Source: Xenophilus sp. Marseille-Q4582
GTDB lineage: Bacteria > Pseudomonadota > Gammaproteobacteria > Burkholderiales > Burkholderiaceae_C
Direction of reading: 5' to 3'
Length of the DNA stretch: 64,000 nucleotides
NCBI RefSeq assembly: GCF_916700565.1
Contig: NZ_CAKAKO010000002.1
Span: 186,001-250,000, forward strand
Positions 44,468-53,837 of this stretch are shown in pieces. The notes beneath the pieces were generated by a model. That model ran no database searches, was not told the origin of the DNA, and saw only the letters and a program-made list of their open reading frames with translations. Made by a program: the position numbers and the translations under genes. Positions within the stretch are counted from its first letter, which is position 1; every line of letters begins with the position of its first letter.

Positions 44468-45883
44468 TCAGGGCCGGGCGCGAGGCTTGTCGGCGGGCGG
44501 ATGCGCCGGCCGGGGCGGCGCTGGCGCCCCACCCTCGTCTTCTTCGTCGCCGAACCAGTCTTCCAGCTGCTGGCCCAGGCGGGCGCCCAGCGCCGTGCCC
44601 ACACCAGGCAGCACGGCCGTGCCCGCGGCGGCGCCGGCGAGTGCGCCGCTGCCCAGGCCGATGTGCGGCGAATCCAGGGTGCCGCTCAGCTGCAGCGGCA
44701 CGCCCACCACGCCGTCCACCAGGTCGATGGCCAGCCGGCCCTGCATCCGGCGGTTGAAGACCTGCAGCCGGCCCTGCGCCGTGAGCACGCCGGAGCGGGC
44801 CTGCAGGTCGTGGTAGCGCAGGCGCGTGCCCTCGCCGGTGGCCTGGGTCTGCAGCGTGCCTTCGAGTTCGTCCAGCACGGTCTGGCCCGCGCGCTCGCGC
44901 CCCAGCGTGCGCACGGTGCGCGCCAGGTCGAAGCGCAGCAGCGTGGCCGGCGCGATGTGGAACTGCGTGCGCGTGCGCAGGCTGCGCAGCAGCTCACCCG
45001 GGCGCTCGCCGCGCGCCTGCAGCGTGGTGCGGCCGCTGGCGCGCCCTTCGAGCGCCGGCTTGCGCCCGAAGGCGGCCACGAGCTGGGCCACGTCCACCTC
45101 GCGCAGCTGCAGGTCGGCGTCCAGCCGCAGGGCGCCGCCCTCTTCCTCCTGCTGCAGTTGCGCGCGGCCCTGCCAGCCGCCACCGCCCGCGTCGGCCTGC
45201 ACCTGCCATGCGTGCGTCGCCGCCGCCGAGGCCTGCGCGGGCGCGTCCTCGCGCCGCAGCCGCAGCGCGACCGGCGGCGCCACCTCGGGCCGCCGGATCT
45301 CGGCCGCGCGCGGCAGCCAGCCGGGGTCGAAATCGATCTGGCCGGCGTAATCCAGCTCGATGCCGCGCCGGTCGACCCAGCGCAGGTCACGGAACACGAA
45401 GCGTTCGACGGGTACGGGCGCGGGATGCCAGCGGCCGTCGGCGGGCGGGTCGTCCGCGCGCGTTTCACGGCCGCGGAAGGCCCGCACCGAAGCGCTGGGC
45501 AGGCGCACTTCGTCCACCTCCAGCCGGGCCAGGCCGATTTCGCGCTGCCACAGCAGCCGCCATTGCGGCGTGACGCTGATGCGCGCCAGGGTGATGGGCT
45601 GCGGCTGGCGCGTGCGCACGTCCTCCAGCACCAGCCGGGGCACCGGCTGCCATCGCCATTCGGCCGAGCCGATCTCCAGGCCGATGCCGAAGCGCTTTTC
45701 GAATTCGGCCTCGGCCTGGCGCGCCAGCGTCGGCCCGTCGGGCAGGCGGCTGACCAGCAGGCCCACTCCGCCGGCCAGCAAGCCCAGCAGCACGGCGAGC
45801 GCCAGCAGCCAGCGCCGGCCCCCCCGCCGCGCCAGAGGGGGCGCGGCTGCGGTCGGCTCGGTGGGGGGGGCGCGGTGGGTCAC
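44468..45883 (-). CDS. AsmA-like membrane-anchored protein
   Basis: A 471-residue protein. One N-terminal helix (RRWLLALAVLLGLLAGGVGLLVSRL) anchors it; the rest is beta-rich and periplasmic with AsmA-type features: a GIGLEIGSAEWRW-PVPRLVLEDV start and a C-terminal block (RLAIDLVDGVVGVPLQLSGTLDSPHIGLGSGALAGAAAGTAVLPGVGTALGARLG). AsmA-family proteins act in envelope lipid homeostasis or transport. The frame opens at GTG 45883 with no good ribosome-binding site, so the start is uncertain. Confidence 0.7.
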   Translation of the reverse strand: MTHRAPPTEPTAAAPPLARRGGRRWLLALAVLLGLLAGGVGLLVSRLPDGPTLARQAEAEFEKRFGIGLEIGSAEWRWQPVPRLVLEDVRTRQPQPITLARISVTPQWRLLWQREIGLARLEVDEVRLPSASVRAFRGRETRADDPPADGRWHPAPVPVERFVFRDLRWVDRRGIELDYAGQIDFDPGWLPRAAEIRRPEVAPPVALRLRREDAPAQASAAATHAWQVQADAGGGGWQGRAQLQQEEEGGALRLDADLQLREVDVAQLVAAFGRKPALEGRASGRTTLQARGERPGELLRSLRTRTQFHIAPATLLRFDLARTVRTLGRERAGQTVLDELEGTLQTQATGEGTRLRYHDLQARSGVLTAQGRLQVFNRRMQGRLAIDLVDGVVGVPLQLSGTLDSPHIGLGSGALAGAAAGTAVLPGVGTALGARLGQQLEDWFGDEEDEGGAPAPPRPAHPPADKPRARP

Positions 45884-46056
45884 CAGCGCAGCGTACCAAG
45901 GCCGCGCCGTGCGCGCTGTAGGGACTCGCGCCCGGCCCGCGAAGGCCGTGGCGCGCCCCCGGCCGGCGCCCCGCCGGCTCGCGGGTCACGAAAGCGCGGC
46001 AGGAAGGGCGGGCGGTGGCTATAGTTTTGCGACTTTCAACGCCCCTCCCTTCGCCC

Positions 46057-46482
46057 ATGGCCATCTGGCAAAAACCCATCGATCTGCAGGCGCTCAACGA
46101 CCTGTCTCCCAACACCGCCGTCGGCCACCTCGGCATCGAGTTCATCGAGATCGGCGACGACTTCCTGCGCGCGCGGGTGCCGGTGGACCAGCGCACCGTC
46201 CAGCCTTTCGGCCTGCTGCACGGCGGCGTATCGGTGGTGCTGGCCGAAACGCTGGGCTCGATGGGGGCGTACTTCGCCTCGCCCGAGGGCCACCGCGCCG
46301 TGGGCCTGGACATCAACGCCAATCACCTGCGCGCCGCCACCAGCGGCTGGGTGACCGGCACGGCCCGGCCGGTGCACCGCGGCCGCACCACGCAGGTGTG
46401 GCAGATCGAACTGGCCAACGAGGCCGGGGAGCTGGTGTGCATTTCGCGCATCACGATGGCCATGCTCGTGCCGCGCGACTGA
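46057..46482 (+). CDS. Hotdog-fold thioesterase (YdiI/MenI-like)
   Basis: A 141-residue acyl-CoA thioesterase: VGHLGIEFIEIGDDFLRARVPVD, QPFGLLHGGVSVVLAETLGSMGAYFA with the catalytic glutamate, and the ACOT-like NHLRAATSGWVTGTARPVHRGRTTQVWQIE. ATG 46057 starts the conserved protein. Length is the family norm. It is followed 51 bp later by an NCS2 permease; a functional connection is not obvious. Confidence 0.9.
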   Translation: MAIWQKPIDLQALNDLSPNTAVGHLGIEFIEIGDDFLRARVPVDQRTVQPFGLLHGGVSVVLAETLGSMGAYFASPEGHRAVGLDINANHLRAATSGWVTGTARPVHRGRTTQVWQIELANEAGELVCISRITMAMLVPRD

Positions 46483-46533
46483 AGAAGAACGACACCCCGA
46501 GCGCATGCTCGACACGACGAGGAGAAGAGAAAC

Positions 46534-47817
46534 ATGAGCCTGTTCAGCTGGCGCGAAGTCGCCATGACCCCGGGCGCCGTGGTGGCGCCCGACGAACGCC
46601 TGCCCTGGCCGCAGACCGCGGCCATGGGCGTGCAGCACGTGATCGCGATGTTCGGCGCCACGGTGCTGGCGCCCATCCTCATGGGCTTCAACCCCAACAT
46701 CGCGATCCTGATGAGCGGCATCGGCACGCTCATCTTCTACCTGATGACGGGCGGGCGCGTGCCCAGCTACCTGGGCTCGAGCTTCGCCTTCATCGGCGTG
46801 GTGATCGCGGCCTCGGGCTATGGCGGCCAGGGGCCGAATGCCAACCTGGGCGTGGCGCTGGGCGGCATCGTGGCCTGCGGCGTGCTCTATTTCCTGATCG
46901 GCCTGCTGGTGCAGGCCATCGGCACGGGCTGGATCGAGCGCTTCATGCCGCCCGTGGTGACGGGCGCGGTGGTGGCGGTGATCGGCCTGAACCTCGCGCA
47001 GGTGCCGATCAAGAACATGGCGCCGACCAATTTCGACGCCTGGATGCAGGCCGTGACCTTCCTTTGCGTGGGCCTGGTCGCGGTGTTCACGCGCGGCATG
47101 GTGCAGCGCCTCCTGATCCTGGTCGGGCTGATCCTGGCCACCGTGGTGTATGCCGTGCTCACCAACGGCCTGGGCCTGGGCAAGCCGATGGACTTCTCGG
47201 GCATCGCCAACGCGGCCTGGTTCGGCGCGCCCACCTTCACGGCGCCGGTGTTCCAGGCCAGCGCCATGCTGCTGATCGCGCCGGTGGCCATCATCCTGGT
47301 GGCCGAGAACCTGGGCCACCTGAAGGCCGTGACGGCCATGACCGGCCGCAACCTCGACCCGCTGATCGGCCGCGCCTTCATGGCCGACGGCGTGGCCACC
47401 GTGGTAAGCGGCGGCGCGGGCGGCACGGGCGTGACCACCTATGCCGAGAACATCGGCGTGATGGCCGCCACGCGCATCTATTCGACGGCCGTGTTCGTGG
47501 TGGCGGCCCTCATCGCACTGGTGCTGGGCTTTTCCCCCAAGTTCGGCGCGCTGATCCAGGCCATTCCACTGCCCGTGATGGGCGGCGTCTCGATCGTGGT
47601 CTTCGGCCTGATCGCCGTGGCCGGCGCCAAGATCTGGGTCGACAACAAGGTGGACTTTTCGGAGAACCGCAACCTGATCGTCGCCGCCATCACGCTGATC
47701 CTGGGCACGGGCGAATTCACGCTGAAGTTCGGCGACTTCGCGCTGGGCGGCATCGGCACCGCGACCTTCGGCGCCATCCTCCTGTGGGCGCTGCTGGGCC
47801 GCGCCAGGAACGCCTGA
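46534..47817 (+). CDS. NCS2-family uracil/xanthine permease
   Basis: A 427-residue inner-membrane nucleobase transporter. It has family motifs QHVIAMFGATVLAPILMGFN, GRVPSYLGSSFAFIGVV, VAENLGHLKAVTAMTGRNLDP and GGAGGTGVTTYAENIGVMAATRIYS. The last resembles UraA/RutG-type pyrimidine carriers more than xanthine/urate ones. An AGGAGAAGAG sequence precedes ATG 46534. A strong terminator follows. Confidence 0.92.
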   Translation: MSLFSWREVAMTPGAVVAPDERLPWPQTAAMGVQHVIAMFGATVLAPILMGFNPNIAILMSGIGTLIFYLMTGGRVPSYLGSSFAFIGVVIAASGYGGQGPNANLGVALGGIVACGVLYFLIGLLVQAIGTGWIERFMPPVVTGAVVAVIGLNLAQVPIKNMAPTNFDAWMQAVTFLCVGLVAVFTRGMVQRLLILVGLILATVVYAVLTNGLGLGKPMDFSGIANAAWFGAPTFTAPVFQASAMLLIAPVAIILVAENLGHLKAVTAMTGRNLDPLIGRAFMADGVATVVSGGAGGTGVTTYAENIGVMAATRIYSTAVFVVAALIALVLGFSPKFGALIQAIPLPVMGGVSIVVFGLIAVAGAKIWVDNKVDFSENRNLIVAAITLILGTGEFTLKFGDFALGGIGTATFGAILLWALLGRARNA

Positions 47818-47839
47818 GCACGGCGCGCGGCATCCATCG

Positions 47840-47872
47840 AAAAAGCCCGCCGGTTTGCCGGCGGGCTTTTTT
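47840..47872. terminator. Rho-independent terminator, bidirectional
   Basis: GCCCGCCGG/CCGGCGGGC form a perfect 9-bp stem with loop TTTG, flanked by A5 on the left and T6 on the right. It can end transcription of the permease and of the convergent wax-ester synthase gene. Confidence 0.95.
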
Positions 47873-47893
47873 CCTGGGCGTGGGGGACCTGAT

Positions 47894-49639
47894 TCAGCGG
47901 CCGGCGGCGGGTGCCGCCGCCTTCTTGCTGCGTGCCGCGCGCTTGGCCGGCGCGGCGGGAGGCAGCCGCTTGGGGGCGTCGGCGGTGGCCTTGGCCGCGG
48001 GGCGCTTGCGCGCCGGCCGGACCGGGGCCGCGCGTGCGGCGCCGCCTTCTTCTGCCGACGCCGGTGCGGCGGCAGCCTTGGCGGGGCTGCGCCGCGGAGC
48101 CGCCTTCGTGGGGGCGGGCGGGCGCCGCACCTCTTCCGGGTCATGGTCCAGGTTGCCCAGCACGGCCTTGGGGATCGACGCGTCCATGGCCTTGGCCGCG
48201 CTGGCATCGCCGGCCACGGGCGGCACCTTCTCCATCAAGGCCATCAGGGCCTGGTGCTCGGCCAGCATGTAGTCGCCGATCTCGGTGATGTCGGGCACCG
48301 CGCGGCGGCAGGCGATGAGGCCGTAGTCCATGCGGCCGTTGTAGCTTTGCACCGTGACGTTGAGCGCGCAGCCGTGGCTGGCGATGGACACCGGGTAGTA
48401 GCAGGTGACCAGCGCGCCCGCGAAGTACATCGGGAAGGGGGCGCCCGCGACATTGGAGATGGCCACGTTGGTGGCCGGTGGCAGCACGTTGACGAGGCCC
48501 GAGCGGCCGATCGTGGATGCCATGCCCGACATGAGCCAGGGCGCACCGAACATCGGGAAGTCGTCGAGCATCACGGCGCGGAACTTGTTGACCGTGGCCT
48601 TGGAGGCGGAGGAGGACTTGTTGATGGCCCTGAGCCGCTCCAGCGGGTCCTTGATGTCGGTCGCCAGGCTCACGAGCATCATGCTGGCCTGGTTGTTGGC
48701 GGTCTCGTCGCCGGCTTCGCGCAGGCTCACCGGCACGCCGGCGATCAGCGGCTGCTCGGGCAGGTCGTTGCTGTCCTGGAAGTACTTGCGCAGCGCGCCC
48801 GAGACGGTGGCCAGCACCACGTCGTTGAGCGACACGCCGAAGTGCCGCGCGATGGCCTTGGTGTCGGCCAGCGGAATGGTGCGGCCCGCGAAGCTGCGCT
48901 GGTTGGTGATGGAGACGTTGAAGGCGGTGCGCGGCGCGCGCATGTCGAAGCGCTTGACGAGTTCCTGCACGTCCGTGGCGCCCGGCCCCTCGCCGGGCGT
49001 GGCCAGCGAACTGATCGCCTTGCCCAGCGCGGGCAGCATCTTGTAGAGCTTGACGTACTGGGCCGCGGTGTTGCGCAGCGCGGCCGTGGCGAGTTCGGCC
49101 ATGCCCAGCTGGTAGCTGCCGCGGCGGGGCTTGTCGCGCGGCGGCTTCACGACGCGGCCGGTGGGCTGCAGGTCGAAGATGGCCTTGCCCAGCGCCACAC
49201 CGGCCTGGCCGTCGATGCCCGCGTGATGCACCTTGGTGTAGAGCGCCACATGGCCGCTCTTGAGGCCGTCGATGATGTAGAACTCCCACATCGGGCGGCT
49301 GCGGTCGATGAGCGAGGAGTGCAGCCGCGCCACGTACTGCTGCAGCTGCCGGTTGGTGCCGGGCCGCGGCAGCGTGATGTGGCGCACGTGGTAGTCGATG
49401 TCGACGTCGTCGTCCTCCACCCACACGGGGTTGGACAGGTCGAAGGGCATCAGCGCCAGCTTGCGCGTGAAGACATCCGCCAGATGGATGCGGCTGGCCA
49501 TGAAGACCTTGGCATCCTCGTAGAAGTCCCCCTCGTAGTCGTCGGGCAGCTGCAGCACGTTCAGCGAACCGACGTGCATGGGCATTTCGGGGGTTTCGAA
49601 ATGGAGAAAGGTGGCGTCCAGGCCACTGAGATGCTTCAC
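47894..49639 (-). CDS. Wax ester synthase/diacylglycerol acyltransferase with basic C-terminal tail
   Basis: A 581-residue WS/DGAT. It joins an acyl-CoA to a fatty alcohol or diacylglycerol at the inner membrane. The active-site motif HHAGIDG is at 138-144; other blocks are LDATFLHFETPEMPMHVG, NDVVLATVSGALR and NVAISNVAGAPFPMYFAGA. The start is GTG 49639, preceded at ideal distance by AAGGAGG. The last ~80 residues are not part of the family core: they are a lysine/alanine/proline-rich, strongly basic stretch (AKAAAAPAS..., RPARKRPAAKA, KRAARSKKAAA) like PhaF or histone H1 tails. Confidence 0.9.
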   Translation of the reverse strand: MKHLSGLDATFLHFETPEMPMHVGSLNVLQLPDDYEGDFYEDAKVFMASRIHLADVFTRKLALMPFDLSNPVWVEDDDVDIDYHVRHITLPRPGTNRQLQQYVARLHSSLIDRSRPMWEFYIIDGLKSGHVALYTKVHHAGIDGQAGVALGKAIFDLQPTGRVVKPPRDKPRRGSYQLGMAELATAALRNTAAQYVKLYKMLPALGKAISSLATPGEGPGATDVQELVKRFDMRAPRTAFNVSITNQRSFAGRTIPLADTKAIARHFGVSLNDVVLATVSGALRKYFQDSNDLPEQPLIAGVPVSLREAGDETANNQASMMLVSLATDIKDPLERLRAINKSSSASKATVNKFRAVMLDDFPMFGAPWLMSGMASTIGRSGLVNVLPPATNVAISNVAGAPFPMYFAGALVTCYYPVSIASHGCALNVTVQSYNGRMDYGLIACRRAVPDITEIGDYMLAEHQALMALMEKVPPVAGDASAAKAMDASIPKAVLGNLDHDPEEVRRPPAPTKAAPRRSPAKAAAAPASAEEGGAARAAPVRPARKRPAAKATADAPKRLPPAAPAKRAARSKKAAAPAAGR

Positions 49640-49876
49640 GGGTGCCTCCTTGGCAGTTGGATTCTTGGGCCTGCACCTGGCCATGCGCAGGCCCTTTCTG
49701 CGCATCCTTTGTACCGCGGCGCAGAGCCCGGCCCATTGGCACAAACGCCGATGCGGTCGCGGCGGCAACAGGGCACCCGCCCCCTCGGCGCACCCGGCCG
49801 CATCGCCCGCGGGGGTGCCGGCGGTGGGCGGCTCGAAAAGGGTTCGAAAGGGGCTCGAAGGGCGGATCGAGGCAAA

Positions 49877-50224
49877 TCAGGCCGCGGGCCGGCCGGGCGC
49901 GGTGTCGGCACCTTCGGGCTCTGCCGCCGGGCCGGGGTCGCGCCGCCGCCCGATGCCGGCCAGGCCGTTGCCCACCCAGTCCAGCAGCTGCTGGCGCTGC
50001 CGCGGGCAGCGCAGCCGCTGCAGCGGTACGGCGCCCAGCGGCCGGCCCGCCAGATGCAGCTCCACGCGCTCGAAGTAGTGGTTCAGGGCCTCGCCGGCGT
50101 CCCAGAGGCAGCGCTCGAGCGGGCCGAAATAATCGTCCACCAGCCGCGGCGGCTGCCCGGGCGCGCGCAGGCTGTAGGTGAACAGGTCGGCACGGACCGG
50201 CCGAATGTCCAAGATCGGATCCAT
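49877..50224 (-). CDS. Hypothetical protein
   Basis: A 115-residue soluble protein (MDPILDIRPVRADLFTYSLRAPG..., DDYFGPLERCLWDAGEALNHYFERVELHL). Its C-terminal third is arginine- and proline-rich and probably disordered. ATG 50224 follows AGGGAG at 7 bp; a TTG six bases upstream is less likely. No family recognised. It lies 237 bp upstream of the wax ester synthase gene on the same strand. Confidence 0.6.
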   Translation of the reverse strand: MDPILDIRPVRADLFTYSLRAPGQPPRLVDDYFGPLERCLWDAGEALNHYFERVELHLAGRPLGAVPLQRLRCPRQRQQLLDWVGNGLAGIGRRRDPGPAAEPEGADTAPGRPAA

Positions 50225-50498
50225 CTGCAAACTCCCTGAATGCTTCTTGTATGGATGCCGCCCATTCTGGCGGGCGCGGCCGCCGTGGGGGAGCCCCCGG
50301 CGAGGTTACGAAACGAAACTGACTTGCAGCGGCTCGCGCCCCGCACGCAGCCGGCAAAGATGAAACCTGCTGCAACAGCTGTGCGTTGGCGGGAAGAAGC
50401 GCTCCGATCGCGCCGGAAATGGCGGGAAGGGGCCGTTAGACTCGGGCGCTTCGGGCGCGGCCTGCTACGCCCTGTCTTTCTTCCACCTTCCCGTTCCG

Positions 50499-51248
50499 AT
50501 GACCGATGCCTCCGCCGCGCGCCACCGCGCGGTGTTCGAATTCAAGAGCGCGACGCTGCCGCTGATCGCGGTGATCCTCAAGACCGGTGACCTCGGCGTG
50601 CTGCGCACGGCGCTGGACGCCCAGCTGGCCGATTCGCCCGATTTCTTCGAGCAGGAGCCGGTGGTCATCGATCTTTCCCAGCTGAACGAAGCGGACCAGC
50701 AGGCGCCGATCGATTTCGTGTCGCTGCGCGCCATCCTGTCGCGCCACCAGACCCAGCCCGTGGCCGTGCGCGGCGCCAACGGCGCGCATGCGCAGGCCGC
50801 GCGCGCCGCCGGCCTGGCGATCGCCGCCATGCCGGCGGCGCCGGTCACGCGCCCGCCAGCCCCGGCACCCGCCCCCGAGCCGCAGATCGTGCGCGAGGTG
50901 CCGGTGCCTGCCGGCGGCACGCTGCTGATCGACCGGCCGCTGCGTTCGGGCCAGCAGGTGTATGCGCGCGGGGGCGACGTGATCGTGACCGAGGTGGTGA
51001 ACTTCGGCGCCGAGGTGATCGCCGACGGCCATGTGCATGTGTACGCGCCGCTGCGCGGCAAGGCCATCGCGGGTGCGCGCGGCAATGCCGACGCGCGCAT
51101 CTTCACGACCTGCCTGGAAGCGCAGCTGATCGCGATCGCCGGCATCTACCGCACCGCCGAAGTGCCGCTGCCGGCCGGCGTGGCGGGCAAGGCGGCACAA
51201 ATCCGCCTGGCCGACGAAAAACTGCTGATGGAAGCCATCGCGTCCTGA
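50499..51248 (+). CDS. minC: Septum site-determining protein MinC
   Basis: A 249-residue inhibitor of FtsZ assembly at the cell poles. The N-terminal domain (FEFKSATLPLIAVILKTGDLGVLRTALDAQLADSPDFFEQEPVVIDLSQL) binds FtsZ. A proline/alanine linker at ~110-130 leads to the C-terminal beta-helix that binds MinD (IDRPLRSGQQVYARGGDVIVTEVVNFGAEVIADGHVHVYAPLRGKAIAGARG). First gene of minCDE. Confidence 0.96.
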   Translation: MTDASAARHRAVFEFKSATLPLIAVILKTGDLGVLRTALDAQLADSPDFFEQEPVVIDLSQLNEADQQAPIDFVSLRAILSRHQTQPVAVRGANGAHAQAARAAGLAIAAMPAAPVTRPPAPAPAPEPQIVREVPVPAGGTLLIDRPLRSGQQVYARGGDVIVTEVVNFGAEVIADGHVHVYAPLRGKAIAGARGNADARIFTTCLEAQLIAIAGIYRTAEVPLPAGVAGKAAQIRLADEKLLMEAIAS

Positions 51249-51312
51249 TTCCCAGGCGCGGGCTTTCGGACAATCTCAATCCATTCATCGAAGAGAAAAG
51301 AGGACTCAGGCA

Positions 51313-52125
51313 ATGACCAGAATCGTGGTGGTGACCTCGGGCAAGGGCGGCGTCGGCAAGACGACCACCAGCGCGAGCTTTGCGTCCGGGCTGGCCCTGG
51401 CCGGCAAGAAGACGGCGGTGATCGACTTCGACGTGGGCCTGCGCAACCTGGACCTCATCATGGGCTGCGAGCGCCGCGTGGTGTACGACCTGATCAACGT
51501 GATCCAGGGCGAGGCCAACCTCAAGCAGGCGCTGATCAAGGACAAGCAGTGCGACAACCTCTACGTGCTGGCCGCTTCGCAGACGCGCGACAAGGAAGCG
51601 CTGACGCAGGACGGCGTGGAGAAGGTCCTCAACGAGCTGCGCGAGATGGACTTCGACTACGTGGTCTGCGACTCGCCGGCCGGCATCGAGACTGGCGCGC
51701 TGATGGCCATGCATTTCGCCGACGAGGCGCTGATCGTGACCAACCCCGAGGTGTCCTCGGTGCGCGATTCGGACCGCATCCTGGGCATGCTGAGCAGCAA
51801 GACCAAGCGGGCCAAGGAGGGCGGCGAGCCGATCAAGGAGCACCTGCTGATCACGCGCTACAACCCCGGCCGCGTGGCCGACGGCCAGATGCTGTCGCTG
51901 GAAGACATCCAGGACATCCTGCGCATCAAGCTGATCGGCGTGATCCCGGAATCGGAGACGGTGCTCAATGCGTCGAACCAGGGCATTCCAGCCATCCACG
52001 ACAAGGGCACCGACGTGGCCGAGGCCTACACCGACGTGGTGGCGCGCTTCCTGGGCGAAGACCGTCCGATGCGCTTCGTCGAGGCCGAGAAGCCCGGCTT
52101 CTTCAAGCGCCTGTTCGGGAGGTAA
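51313..52125 (+). CDS. minD: Septum site-determining ATPase MinD
   Basis: A 270-residue ParA-type ATPase. The deviant Walker A KGGVGKT is at 11-17; [23 protein letters not shown] and CDSPAGIE follow. The C-terminal amphipathic membrane-targeting helix ([11 protein letters not shown]) is intact. It recruits MinC to the membrane and oscillates with MinE. It begins 64 bp after minC and ends 5 bp before minE. AGAGGACT precedes the ATG. Confidence 0.97.
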   Translation: MTRIVVVTSGKGGVGKTTTSASFASGLALAGKKTAVIDFDVGLRNLDLIMGCERRVVYDLINVIQGEANLKQALIKDKQCDNLYVLAASQTRDKEALTQDGVEKVLNELREMDFDYVVCDSPAGIETGALMAMHFADEALIVTNPEVSSVRDSDRILGMLSSKTKRAKEGGEPIKEHLLITRYNPGRVADGQMLSLEDIQDILRIKLIGVIPESETVLNASNQGIPAIHDKGTDVAEAYTDVVARFLGEDRPMRFVEAEKPGFFKRLFGR

Positions 52126-52130
52126 GGCCC

Positions 52131-52403
52131 ATGTCCTTTCTCTCCTTCCTGCTCGGCGAGAAGAAGAAGACGGCCAGCGTGGCCAAGGACCGGCTGCAGA
52201 TCATCCTGGCGCACGAGCGCTCCAGCCTCAGCGGCCGGCGCCCGGACTACCTGCCCGAGCTGCAGCGCGAGCTGGTGGCCGTGATCTCGAAGTACGTGTC
52301 CATCCAGCCCGGCGACATCAAGGTGCACCTGGAAAAGCAGGACGACCTGGAAGTGCTGGACATCAAGATCGAGCTGCCCGAAGCGCCCGCCGCCGCGCGC
52401 TGA
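52131..52403 (+). CDS. minE: Cell division topological specificity factor MinE
   Basis: A 90-residue protein. The N-terminal membrane/MinD-binding part is [30 protein letters not shown] and the dimerisation domain ends [13 protein letters not shown]. It stimulates MinD ATPase and gives mid-cell placement of division. The ribosome-binding site GGGAGGTAAG overlaps the minD end, as usual in this operon. Confidence 0.97.
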   Translation: MSFLSFLLGEKKKTASVAKDRLQIILAHERSSLSGRRPDYLPELQRELVAVISKYVSIQPGDIKVHLEKQDDLEVLDIKIELPEAPAAAR

Positions 52404-52545
52404 GCGTGGGCCTTCCTCTTCTGCGCCCTGCCCTGCGCCCCGCCACGGCCGTGACGGGGCGCTTTGCATAGGGGGCCTGCCGGCGTATCGTGCACGGGCA
52501 TTCGCTGTTTCGTTTCCCATCCATCCCTTCAAGGAGACAGAGCCC

Positions 52546-53061
52546 ATGGCCACCCGCAAGACCAGCAGTACCGCATCCTCCAAGGACAACACCCCCGGCG
52601 CCGACCCGGCCGCCCAGTTCCAGGAGGCGCAGAACGCCATGCGGCAAGCCCTGGAAGGCGCGGCCGAGCGGCTGCAGTCGCTGAACCTCACGGGCACCGC
52701 GGCCACGCTGATGGAGCACGGCCGCAAGGACATCGAGGCGCTGGTGGAAGCCAACAAGCGCTCGTACCAGGGGCTGCAGACCGTCGTGCAGCGCCAGACC
52801 GAGATGCTGCGCCAGTCCATCACGAACTGGCAGGACGCCGTCTCGGGCATGCAGGGCCAGGACATGTCGGCCAACCTGGCCAAGCTCGACGAAATGGGCA
52901 GATCGGCCTTCCAGCAGGCGCTCAACGACCTGCGCGAGCTGGCCGAAGTGGCGGCCAAGTCGCAGTCCGAAGCCTTCGACATCGTGCGCCAGCGCATCCA
53001 GGACAACGTGGAGCAGGTGTCGCAGCTGCTGCAGCCGGGCCGCGACAAGAAGAAGCCCTGA
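52546..53061 (+). CDS. Phasin-family granule protein
   Basis: A 171-residue amphipathic helical phasin (FQEAQNAMRQALEGAAERLQSLNLTGTAATLMEHGRKDIEALVEANKRSYQGLQTVVQRQTEMLRQ). Phasins coat polyhydroxyalkanoate granules. AAGGAGACAG precedes ATG 52546. The gene stands alone after minE, and its TGA stop codon overlaps repeat copy B. The wax ester synthase 3 kb away is another storage-lipid protein. Confidence 0.9.
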   Translation: MATRKTSSTASSKDNTPGADPAAQFQEAQNAMRQALEGAAERLQSLNLTGTAATLMEHGRKDIEALVEANKRSYQGLQTVVQRQTEMLRQSITNWQDAVSGMQGQDMSANLAKLDEMGRSAFQQALNDLRELAEVAAKSQSEAFDIVRQRIQDNVEQVSQLLQPGRDKKKP

Positions 53062-53221
53062 GAAGGTGTGAACGAACCCGACATGCCCGCTCATTCCGCC
53101 AAAACACACCCGCTCTGCGTTGCAAATGCTCGCCATAGCCCGAGCTATGGCTGCGCTTTGCGCCTTGATCGGTCGCATTTTCGCGGCCTGCTCGGCCACG
53201 CCGGATTCATTCACACCTTCT
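53061..53221 (+). repeat. 161-bp inverted-repeat element, copy B
   Basis: Same element as at 12452 and the same length. It starts on the last base of the phasin TGA stop (AGAAGGTGTGAACGAA) and ends TTCATTCACACCTTCT, followed by GAG. The central palindrome CCATAGCCCGAGCTATGG is identical to copy A. Two internal blocks (about positions 41-56 and 110-126) differ from the other copies. Confidence 0.88.
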
Positions 53222-53304
53222 GAGCCCATCGGCAGCGGGCAGCCAGCGGCCGGGCGCTGGCCTCGCCAAGGTGCCGGAAGCGATGCGGCCGCTGCCTTCG
53301 GCGC

Positions 53305-53712
53305 TCAGCGCGGGGCGCGCGGCCGCAGCAGCTTGCCGGTGGACGAGGCGCGCGCCAGCACCTGGCCTTGGGCCGAGTACAGCGAGGCTTCCAGAAACAC
53401 CACGCTGCCACCCCAGCGCAGCACGCGCGCCTCGGCCTCCACCGGGGCCACGCCCACGCGTTCCAGGAAGCTCACCTTCAGCTCCAGAGAGGCCAGGCCC
53501 ACGCCGGGCTCGCGCGCGACCACGGCAAAGGCCATGCTGTTGTCCAGCCAGGCCGTGATGAATCCGCCCTGCACGATGGTGCCTTCGGTGTGGGCGAACT
53601 CCGGGCGCGGCAGGAAGCGCACGCGCGCCACGCCCTGCGGGTCGCTGTGCAGCAGCCGGTCGAAGCCCATGGCGCGCAGCAGGGGCTGGGTGTTCGTTTC
53701 GATCTCGTTCAT
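53305..53712 (-). CDS. PaaI-family hotdog thioesterase
   Basis: A 135-residue hotdog-fold protein: RVRFLPRPEFAHTEGTIVQGGFITAWLDNSMAFAVVA and LELKVSFLERVGVAPVEAEARVLRWGGSVVFLEASLY. The family hydrolyses aryl- or acyl-CoA thioesters. Start ATG 53712. The general-base position (D in AWLDNSMA) is present. Context gives no substrate. Confidence 0.88.
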   Translation of the reverse strand: MNEIETNTQPLLRAMGFDRLLHSDPQGVARVRFLPRPEFAHTEGTIVQGGFITAWLDNSMAFAVVAREPGVGLASLELKVSFLERVGVAPVEAEARVLRWGGSVVFLEASLYSAQGQVLARASSTGKLLRPRAPR

Positions 53713-53837
53713 GGAAGCGTGAAGCAGCAGCGATGGGCCCAGCATAGGGGCGGCCGGACGCTGCGCCTGTCGCGCGCGCAGCGCCGGCGGCGTGCGATGC
53801 TTGCGGCTTCGCCCTCACCGCCTTTTCTTTCTTCGTC

